In this document: positions 1 through 4,909 of the stretch, piece by piece
Layout: every line of letters begins with the position of its first letter
Numbering within the stretch: the first letter of the stretch is position 1
Assembly: GCA_030636765.1 (NCBI GenBank)
Contig: DAOVWI010000109.1
Location: 1-7,254, forward strand
Length of the DNA stretch: 7,254 nucleotides
Source of the DNA: Gemmatimonadales bacterium
GTDB lineage: Bacteria > Gemmatimonadota > Gemmatimonadetes > Palauibacterales > Palauibacteraceae
Reading direction: 5' to 3'
Made by a program: the position numbers and the translations under genes
The notes under the pieces: generated by a model
The model's database searches: none
What the model was told of the DNA's origin: nothing
What the model saw: the letters and a program-made list of their open reading frames with translations, nothing else

Positions 1-728
1 CCCACGAAGTCGCAATTGCCACAGGGGTACGTGCCGTCCTCGGGGAAGCTCACCACTTCGCCCTTGTAGTAGAACGGCCCGGTGTTGCCGGTGCGCCTCC
101 AGCGGCCGCGTTCCCGGAGCTCGTAGGCCAGCTCGGTCGCGTAGCGGCGGTCGCTCGTGTTCAGGCTGATGTTGTAGGCGATGAGGAACTCGCGGGCCCC
201 CACCGCCGTGGCTCCGGCCATGGGGTTGAACTCCGCCGGTCCGAAGTCGGGCACCCACTCGGGGTCGGCGAGCCTGCCCTCCAGCCCCTCGTACTCGCCG
301 GAGCGGACCGCGGCCAGGTTGCGGCGCTCCGGCAACGTGGCGGCGCGCTCGTAAAGGTAGACAGGGATACCGAGCTCATCGCCGATCCGCCGGCCCACCC
401 GGCGGGCAATCTCCACGCAGTCGTCCATCGTGACGCCGGCGACGGGGACGAAGGGCACCACATCGGTCGCCCCGAAGCGCGGGTGCGCCCCGTGGTGCTC
501 CCGCATGTCGATGAGCTCCGAGGCGCGCTTGGCGCCCTGGAAGGCGGCCTCGCCGACCGTCTCCGGAGGGCCGATGAAGGTGACGACGGTTCGGTTGGTG
601 TTCGCGCCGGGGTCGACGTCGAGCAGCGTGATGCCCGACACGCTCTCTATCGCGCCCGTGATCTCCCGGAGGAGCGCTTCATCCCGCCCCTCGGAGTAGT
701 TGGGTACGCACTCGACGATCCGTTCCAT
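1..728 (-). CDS. ftcD: glutamate formimidoyltransferase, 3' end cut by window edge
   Basis: This enzyme transfers the formimino group of N-formiminoglutamate to tetrahydrofolate, the step linking histidine degradation to one-carbon metabolism in the cytoplasm. Translating the minus strand from the ATG at 728 gives 242 residues with no stop before the window ends. The N-terminus MERIVECVPNYSEGRD is characteristic of the family, followed by GANTNRTVVTFIGPP (about residues 41-55) and MREHHGAHPRFGATD (75-89). His82 in the AHPR stretch matches the catalytic histidine known from mammalian FTCD. The C-terminal subdomain begins near residue 180 (AREFLIAYNISLNTSD). The last visible residues contain CGNC just before the edge, suggesting an inserted zinc-finger-like segment. 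A GAGG-type ribosome site lies just before the ATG. No hut gene is visible, and whether a cyclodeaminase domain is fused downstream cannot be seen. Function is confident from motifs; pathway context is not shown here. Confidence 0.93.
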   Translation of the reverse strand, partial: MERIVECVPNYSEGRDEALLREITGAIESVSGITLLDVDPGANTNRTVVTFIGPPETVGEAAFQGAKRASELIDMREHHGAHPRFGATDVVPFVPVAGVTMDDCVEIARRVGRRIGDELGIPVYLYERAATLPERRNLAAVRSGEYEGLEGRLADPEWVPDFGPAEFNPMAGATAVGAREFLIAYNISLNTSDRRYATELAYELRERGRWRRTGNTGPFYYKGEVVSFPEDGTYPCGNCDFV

Positions 729-858
729 GGTATCCCTCTTCAGGTGGAACGCAGAAGATTGCCGTCGCCGCCGCTCTGACACCAGTGATACCTTATCGCC
801 GGCGCGACCGACGACCCCAGAGCCGGGTCCTGTTCTGAGCCACGCATAACGGGTTGGT
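729..858. promoter_or_regulatory. divergent intergenic region (ftcD / TM2 protein)
   Basis: These 130 bases separate two genes that point away from each other, so they should carry both promoters. I cannot assign a convincing -35/-10 pair on either strand. The ribosome site for the leftward gene (GAGGG on the minus strand, about 6 bases before its ATG) is visible. The rightward gene has only a weak G-rich stretch (GGGTTGG) before its ATG. Confidence 0.4.
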
Positions 859-1803
859 ATGACCGAAAAAATCCCCCCCGAGATCCTCGAGGACCTGTAC
901 CACTATCCGCTGAAGCGAAGGTCTTTCGCCTACCTGTTCTGGCTGTTCCTCGGCATCTTCGGGGTCCACCGCATGTACCTGAACCGGGTGTGGACGGGAA
1001 TGTTCATGCTGCTGACGGGTGGTGGGGCGCTGATCTGGTGGGTGGTCGACTTCTTCCTGATCCCGAGGATGGTCTTCGAACAGAACACGATCCAGGCCCA
1101 GCGAAGAGAGCTCGGCCTCCCGCCCGTGGGTCTGGACTTCCTACCCCCGTCCGACGGCTCGGAGCTGGCGCGCCCGCCGCGTTGGTATGACCCGCGTTCC
1201 CATCGCGGACCCCGCGGCGTCAGGAAGATGGTGGCGGATGCTCTGGTGCTGGTCGTGGCGGGCTTCTCACTGGGCAGCGTGAGCCGATCCACCGGCAATG
1301 TGGAGGCGATCGCCGCAGTCGTCGCCCTCATCGTGGTCCTCAACTTCGGCCGGCAACTGGCGCCGCTGCATCACGTGCCGCTCATCGGAGATCTCGTGCG
1401 GTGGAGCTACCGCATGCGGCTCTTCTATCATCACGTGCGGCCCGGGAACGCGCTGTCGAGGCTCTTTCGTCCCGTGATCGGCTTCATCTACGCCCCGTTT
1501 CGGAAGAAGAGCCGGGCCGAGGTGAGCCTCTACCTGAGGCTGGGGGGCGCCTTCGTGATTCTCTTCCTGTTGGAGGATCTGGCAAACGAGGTCGTGCGGC
1601 CGTTCGTGACGGAGGCGAGCCTGGCGGGCTTAACCGGGGTCTGGTGGCTCAAGGACGTGGTCCTGACCCTGGTGTACATCTTCGCCTTCACGGCCCCGAT
1701 CGGCGCGACCCTCATGATCTACGTGCTCACGCGCCGATCACACCTCGTCCTCGCCTTCATGAGCGCGCTGACGGTCGGCGCGGTGGTCCTGGGCGTGCTG
1801 TAG
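859..1803 (+). CDS. TM2 domain-containing multi-pass membrane protein
   Basis: This is a 314-residue integral membrane protein of unknown function. Residues about 18-72 form a TM2 domain: a basic lead (PLKRRS), a first membrane helix with the family pattern FLGIFGVHRMYLNRVWTG, a short turn, and a second helix ending GGGALIWWVVDFFLI. A polar, proline-rich stretch follows (about 85-120). The C-terminal two thirds add hydrophobic segments near 124-142, 147-166, 227-245, 262-290 and 294-314, so about seven helices in all. Simple TM2 proteins are often near 100 residues with only the two helices; the long C-terminal part is something I do not recognise. Basic stretches (residues 184-220, rich in Arg, Lys and His) probably face the cytoplasm. 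The start ATG has a poor ribosome site, but no better in-frame start precedes the TM2 domain. It stands alone between a divergent and a convergent neighbour, so it is probably monocistronic. Confidence 0.82.
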   Translation: MTEKIPPEILEDLYHYPLKRRSFAYLFWLFLGIFGVHRMYLNRVWTGMFMLLTGGGALIWWVVDFFLIPRMVFEQNTIQAQRRELGLPPVGLDFLPPSDGSELARPPRWYDPRSHRGPRGVRKMVADALVLVVAGFSLGSVSRSTGNVEAIAAVVALIVVLNFGRQLAPLHHVPLIGDLVRWSYRMRLFYHHVRPGNALSRLFRPVIGFIYAPFRKKSRAEVSLYLRLGGAFVILFLLEDLANEVVRPFVTEASLAGLTGVWWLKDVVLTLVYIFAFTAPIGATLMIYVLTRRSHLVLAFMSALTVGAVVLGVL

Positions 1804-1863
1804 CCTCGCCGGCACACGTCGGGAGCTGTCTCAGATCGCTTTCGAGGAGCTGGTCGCCGCAGG

Positions 1864-2097
1864 CTACCCGGCGCGCGGAAACAGACGCTTGCCGGTTTCG
1901 TCTACCTCGACCCGGATCGCGCCTGTGGGGCAGTTGAAGGCGGCCTCCAGGATCTTCTCTTCCGTGTCCCCCGCCGGATCGACCACCTCCGACTGCCGGT
2001 CCGCGTTGTGGGCGAACACGCCGGGGGCGGTCGCGAGGCACATGGCGTTGCCGACACAGCGCGAGTGATCGACAAAGACGTCAAGGCGCCGAGTCAT
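1864..2097 (-). CDS. P450-associated [3Fe-4S] ferredoxin
   Basis: This 77-residue soluble electron carrier probably delivers electrons to the cytochrome P450 encoded just upstream. It shows the pattern of small P450-partner ferredoxins: FVDHSRCVGNAMC near the N-terminus with Cys14 and Cys20, and FNCPTGAI with Cys56 followed by proline. The position that holds a fourth cysteine in [4Fe-4S] proteins (residue 17) is Asn, so a [3Fe-4S] cluster is expected. The ATG at 2097 overlaps the P450 stop (ATGA), with GGGAG four bases before it inside the P450 gene; this strongly suggests translational coupling. The reading frame stays open upstream as far as about 2694, but that part lies inside the P450 gene in another frame and has no ferredoxin character, so the short start is preferred. 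No ferredoxin reductase gene is in the window. The 3' end is convergent with the TM2 gene, 60 bases away. Confidence 0.9.
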   Translation of the reverse strand: MTRRLDVFVDHSRCVGNAMCLATAPGVFAHNADRQSEVVDPAGDTEEKILEAAFNCPTGAIRVEVDETGKRLFPRAG

Positions 2098-3326
2098 TGG
2101 TCTCCCTGAGTCCAGGTCACCGGCAGCGACTTGAGCGAGCGAAACTGAATGCTCGGCTGATACTCGACCTCCTCGGTCGCCAGCTCGAGCCTCGGAAAGC
2201 GCTCGGCCAACGCTCGGAAGACCTCCTGCCCTTCCATCCGCGCGAGCGCAACGCCGAGACAGTAGTGAATCCCCGAGCCGAAGGAGACGTGGGGGTTCGG
2301 CTGCCGGCCGATGTCGAACCGATCCGGATCGGGAAAAGCCGAGGGATCCCGGTTCGCTGCGGCCATGATCCACCGGATGCGATCCCCTTTGCGGATCGTT
2401 CTCCCGCCGAGCTCGACATCCTCGGCGGCGATCCGCTGGGTCGACTTCACGGGCGGGTCGTAGCGGAGACACTCCTCGGTGGCGAGCCGTGCCTTGCCGG
2501 CCGGGTCCGCCCTCAGCCGATCCCACTGGTCCGGGTGCCGGATGAGCGCGAGGAGCCCGTTGCAGATGAGGTTCATCGTCGTCTCGTGTCCGGCGAAAAG
2601 GAGCAGCCCCGTGTTGACCAGCACCTGGTGCCGGGTGAAGACCCCCGTCTTCTCTCCCCGGGCCAGGATCGAGATGAAGTCGTCTCCGGGGCACTCGAGG
2701 CGCTCCTCGACGAGGGGGGCCGCGTACTCGACGATCCCCCGCATGCCCTCGGTCAGCGGCCGGAGCCGCCAGGGCTCGCCCCGGTTCATGTAGAGGATGC
2801 TGTCGGCGAGCTCACGGAGGTAGTCGCGGTCCTCGAACGGGACATCCATCATCTGGGCGATGATGCGGACCGGAAGGGGAGCGGCAAACACCGTCAGGAC
2901 ATCCATGCGTCCAAGCGGTTCCAGCTCGTCCAGCAGCTCCCTCACCGCGTTCCGTACGAACGGCCGCCACGACTCCATCGCCGTCGGCGTGAAGTACTCG
3001 TGCACCACGCCGCGCTGGTGAAGGTGTTCGGGCCGGTCCTGCTCGACCAACTGATCGCCACGGAACTCCCGCACCTCGTCGAACAGCGGCAGATCCTCCG
3101 GATCGACCGGCGGATACGGAGGCGACGTGCTGTGCTTCATGATGGCGGACGAGAACAGCTCGTGATGGCGGAGCAGCCACACCACCTCCTCGTACCCTGT
3201 GATCACCCACAGCTGAAACCGCTCGTTCCAGTGTACCGGGTCCGCCTCGCGAAGCTGGGCGAAGTACGAATACGGGTCGGCGATCACCTCGGGGGCGAAC
3301 AGATCGTCGAGGTCGGTCCGGGTCAC
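2094..3326 (-). CDS. cytochrome P450 (bacterial, soluble)
   Basis: This haem-thiolate monooxygenase probably hydroxylates or otherwise oxidises a small molecule, fed by the coupled ferredoxin. With the chosen GTG start it has 410 residues, typical of soluble bacterial P450s, and no membrane anchor. Visible landmarks (numbered from this start) are the C-helix HxxxR-type segment DRPEHLHQR (His101, Arg105), the I-helix AGHETT (245-250) with the acid-threonine pair for oxygen activation, the K-helix ExxR (Glu285, Arg288), and the haem-binding loop FGSGIHYCLG with ligand Cys356. All catalytic landmarks are intact. A GTG five codons further upstream (3341) is possible but has no ribosome site, whereas the start at 3326 has GAGGAG seven bases ahead. 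The substrate cannot be inferred: no terpene, polyketide or sterol gene lies nearby. The CYP family is not assignable by eye, though the general look is of CYP107-like class I enzymes. Confidence 0.94.
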   Translation of the reverse strand: MTRTDLDDLFAPEVIADPYSYFAQLREADPVHWNERFQLWVITGYEEVVWLLRHHELFSSAIMKHSTSPPYPPVDPEDLPLFDEVREFRGDQLVEQDRPEHLHQRGVVHEYFTPTAMESWRPFVRNAVRELLDELEPLGRMDVLTVFAAPLPVRIIAQMMDVPFEDRDYLRELADSILYMNRGEPWRLRPLTEGMRGIVEYAAPLVEERLECPGDDFISILARGEKTGVFTRHQVLVNTGLLLFAGHETTMNLICNGLLALIRHPDQWDRLRADPAGKARLATEECLRYDPPVKSTQRIAAEDVELGGRTIRKGDRIRWIMAAANRDPSAFPDPDRFDIGRQPNPHVSFGSGIHYCLGVALARMEGQEVFRALAERFPRLELATEEVEYQPSIQFRSLKSLPVTWTQGDQ

Positions 3327-3333
3327 TTGCTCT

Positions 3334-3339
3334 CTCCTC
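3334..3339 (-). promoter_or_regulatory. ribosome binding site deciding the P450 start
   Basis: The minus strand reads GAGGAG here, followed by seven bases and a GTG at 3326. The alternative upstream GTG at 3341 overlaps this site and has only GC-rich sequence before it. This favours the shorter protein that begins MTRTDLDDLF. Confidence 0.7.
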
Positions 3340-3402
3340 ACGGCGCGCGGCCAGCCTGCGTGACGCTCCTACCAGGATGTTGCTACAAGGAAACAAGAAG
3401 AC

Positions 3403-3429
3403 GGCCATCCCGCCATTGGCGGGACGGCC
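3403..3429 (-). terminator. rho-independent terminator after the bacilliredoxin gene
   Basis: Two 12-base arms (3403-3414 and 3418-3429) pair across a 3-base loop. Read on the minus strand the single imperfect position is a G-U wobble, while on the plus strand it would be an A-C mismatch. The minus-strand transcript then runs into a pyrimidine-rich, T-containing tract (GTCTTCTTGTTTCC). It lies 36 bases after the bacilliredoxin stop and about 77 bases before the P450 start, so it should separate the two leftward transcription units. Confidence 0.82.
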
Positions 3430-3464
3430 TCACGCGGCGGTTCGGCTTCACGCAGAAGGAAGGC

Positions 3465-3893
3465 TCAGAGAGCTCCTACGGAGTACCGGTCGAACGCGGA
3501 CGTCAGGTCGCGGGCGATCTCCTCGGCAGGACGTCCCTCGATCTGGTGACGCTCCAGCATGAACACGAGCTCGCTGTTCTGAAGGAGCGCGATGGAGGGC
3601 GATGAGGGCCGAAACCCGGGGAAATACTCCCGCGCCCGTGCGGCCGCCTCCAGATCCTGGCCGGCGAAGACGGTCACGGATCGGTCTGGCACGGTTCCGT
3701 GCCCCAACGCGATGGCGACGGCGGGACGGGCGTTCCCCGCGGCGCAGCCGCAGACGGAGTTGACTACCACCATCGTCGTTCCTTCGGAGGCGGCCAGGAC
3801 TTCGTCCACGTCATCGGCCGTGCGGAGCTCTTTCACCCCGATTCGGGTGAGCTCTTCGCGCATCGGGCGTACCAGGTTCGGATCATAGGGCAT
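3465..3893 (-). CDS. bacilliredoxin, BrxA/BrxB (YphP/YqiW) family
   Basis: This is a 142-residue thioredoxin-fold thiol-disulfide protein. Family members in Firmicutes remove bacillithiol from S-bacillithiolated cytosolic proteins. The sequence closely follows Bacillus YphP as I remember it: an N-terminal PMREELTRIGV helix, EGTTMVVVNSVCGCAAGNARP with the CGC active site (Cys48 and Cys50), TVFAGQDLEAAARAREYF, the SSPSIALLQ strand, and the final RHQIEGRPAEEIARDLTSAFD helix. The C-terminus ends in YSVGAL and has no cysteine, whereas, as I recall, the Bacillus proteins carry a third cysteine at the very end. A ribosome site (AGGGAG, nine bases before the ATG) is present. It lies 49 bases downstream of the 7Fe ferredoxin gene and is probably co-transcribed with it, ending at the hairpin terminator. 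Whether this organism makes bacillithiol is unknown, so the true thiol partner is an inference. Confidence 0.92.
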   Translation of the reverse strand: MPYDPNLVRPMREELTRIGVKELRTADDVDEVLAASEGTTMVVVNSVCGCAAGNARPAVAIALGHGTVPDRSVTVFAGQDLEAAARAREYFPGFRPSSPSIALLQNSELVFMLERHQIEGRPAEEIARDLTSAFDRYSVGAL

Positions 3894-3913
3894 GGATCGC
3901 TGCTCCCTGTGCG

Positions 3914-3929
3914 CTGGGTGAAAGCCCAG
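3914..3929 (-). repeat. small intercistronic stem-loop (ferredoxin / bacilliredoxin)
   Basis: CTGGG and CCCAG form a five-base-pair stem around a six-base loop, in the 49-base gap between the two genes and immediately before the bacilliredoxin ribosome site. It lacks a U-run, so it is not a convincing terminator. It could affect mRNA processing or differential expression within the operon, or be chance. Confidence 0.35.
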
Positions 3930-3942
3930 GCTGTGTGAGAGT

Positions 3943-4191
3943 CTAGGAGGGTACGGGCACGTCGAAGTACACGTAGTTCTTGGCGATGAAGTCCGTGTAC
4001 TGCTCGGGCACCTCATCGTCTACGAAGATCGCGTCCACCGGACACTCCGGCACGCAGGCGCCACAGTCGATGCACTCCTCGGGGTGGATGTAGAACATGT
4101 CATCGCCCTCGTAGATGCAGTCGACCGGGCACACGTCGACACACGACGCGTCCTTCTCGTTGATGCAAGGCTGCGTGATGATGTAGGTCAT
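3943..4191 (-). CDS. fdxA: 7Fe ([3Fe-4S][4Fe-4S]) ferredoxin
   Basis: This 82-residue low-potential electron carrier acts in the cytoplasm. Its cysteine layout matches Azotobacter FdI shifted by one residue: Cys9, Cys17 and Cys50 for a [3Fe-4S] cluster, and Cys21, Cys40, Cys43 and Cys46 for a [4Fe-4S] cluster, with an extra Cys25 equivalent to the free cysteine of that protein. The sequence segments are PCINEKDASCVDVCPVDCI and ECIDCGACVPECPVDAI. The short acidic C-terminal tail (DFIAKNYVYFDVPVPS) is shorter than that of the 106-residue FdI, as in many compact members. The start ATG lacks an obvious ribosome site; the only nearby upstream ATG (4202) is out of frame. It is the first gene of a leftward pair with the bacilliredoxin gene and is divergent from the MarR-type regulator. 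The redox partner is unknown; supply to the P450 is possible, though that gene has its own coupled ferredoxin. Confidence 0.93.
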   Translation of the reverse strand: MTYIITQPCINEKDASCVDVCPVDCIYEGDDMFYIHPEECIDCGACVPECPVDAIFVDDEVPEQYTDFIAKNYVYFDVPVPS

Positions 4192-4265
4192 TGCGTGGCC
4201 ATGGCTCGAGACGGCGTAGAGGTAAACATAGCTGCAGCCGGCAGTGTAGCTTTAGTGTCGATCCC

Positions 4266-4295
4266 AAACTACCTTATCCGTGGATCGCTGGTCAA
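4266..4295 (-). promoter_or_regulatory. candidate promoter for the ferredoxin/bacilliredoxin operon
   Basis: On the minus strand TTGACC (4295-4290) resembles a -35 box, and 18 bases on is a weak -10 candidate, TAGTTT (4271-4266). That is five of six matches to the -35 consensus but only three of six for the -10. It lies about 75 bases before the ferredoxin ATG, inside the 133-base divergent region shared with the MarR-type gene. Confidence 0.25.
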
Positions 4296-4324
4296 GACCA
4301 CCCAAGGACCGCTAACCTGCTAGC

Positions 4325-4909
4325 ATGCCAGAGCGACGGGAAATCAGCGCATGGGCGGTGGCTGACCTGGTTGCACACCTCGGCCGCCTCGCCTACGGCT
4401 TCGGATTCACCGAGGGCCTCACGCCGGCTCAGTGGACCGCGCTGCGATACCTCTCGCGTGCCAACCGGTTTTCCCGCACCGTCTCGGCCTTCGCGGAGTT
4501 CCACGCGACGACGCGCGGCACGGCCTCCCAAACCATCCACGGCCTGGTGGATCGGAACTATCTGAGGCGGACCCGCTCGGCCACCGATGGTCGGAGTGCA
4601 CGCCTCGACCTGACGGAGAAGGCACGGGAGGTGCTGGAGCGCGATCCCTTGCAGGTGCTGGTGCGCGCCGTGAACGGGGTGTCACCGGCAGCACGGGCGA
4701 ATCTGGCCACAAGCCTCGAGCGCCTCGTGGCCGAGGTCGCCCACGAGTCCGGCAGGAGACCGTTTGGAAGCTGCTCCGCCTGCCAACATCTGGAGGGCGG
4801 TGAGCGCTGTCTGGACGGAGCCGGCTCCTGTACCTGCCGCCTGCTCGGGGAGGCCCTCGACGTGACGGAGACGAAACAGCTCTGCGTCCAGTTCGAGCCC
4901 GCTCGCTGA
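4325..4909 (+). CDS. MarR-family regulator with six-cysteine C-terminal tail
   Basis: This is a 194-residue winged-helix DNA-binding protein. The N-terminal 140 residues look like MarR: dimerisation helix about 7-26, LTPAQWTALRYLSRA (32-46), helix-turn-helix about 52-80 with the recognition helix in TRGTASQTIHGLVDRNYL, and the wing RRTRSATDGRSARLDLTEKA (81-100) with the usual DGR turn. After the last coiled segment (LERLVAEVAHE) comes a tail of about 50 residues not found in standard 140-150-residue MarR proteins. It holds Cys150, Cys153, Cys162, Cys169, Cys171 and Cys187, beginning FGSCSACQHL. Such spacing suits metal or iron-sulfur binding or disulfide sensing, but no ligand can be named. 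The gene is divergent from the 7Fe ferredoxin/bacilliredoxin pair across 133 bases, the usual arrangement for a regulator controlling its neighbour. The regulated genes are inferred from position only. Its stop abuts the stop of the convergent hydrolase gene. Confidence 0.88.
   Translation: MPERREISAWAVADLVAHLGRLAYGFGFTEGLTPAQWTALRYLSRANRFSRTVSAFAEFHATTRGTASQTIHGLVDRNYLRRTRSATDGRSARLDLTEKAREVLERDPLQVLVRAVNGVSPAARANLATSLERLVAEVAHESGRRPFGSCSACQHLEGGERCLDGAGSCTCRLLGEALDVTETKQLCVQFEPAR

Noticed and set aside
430..779. Plus-strand frames opposite the formimidoyltransferase gene
   Set aside because: They are shadows of the minus-strand gene, which has a full set of family motifs.
1864..2694. Extended 276-residue form of the small ferredoxin
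   Set aside because: The first 199 residues overlap the P450 gene in another frame with low-complexity Arg/Gly/Pro composition; the ATG at 2097 has a ribosome site and an ATGA overlap.
2097..3605. 502-codon open frame on the plus strand opposite the P450 gene
   Set aside because: It is antisense to an intact P450 with all catalytic motifs, has no recognisable domain and an Arg/Leu/Val-rich shadow composition typical of GC-rich antisense frames.
3465..4016. Longer start for the bacilliredoxin (183 residues)
   Set aside because: The extension runs into the ferredoxin gene in another frame and is Ser/Thr/Pro-rich junk; the family starts at MPYDPNLVRPM, which has a ribosome site.
4222..4256. 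Possible palindromic MarR operator around GCTGCAGC
   Set aside because: The core is an 8-base palindrome but the flanking arms match poorly, so it is not distinguishable from chance in GC-rich sequence.
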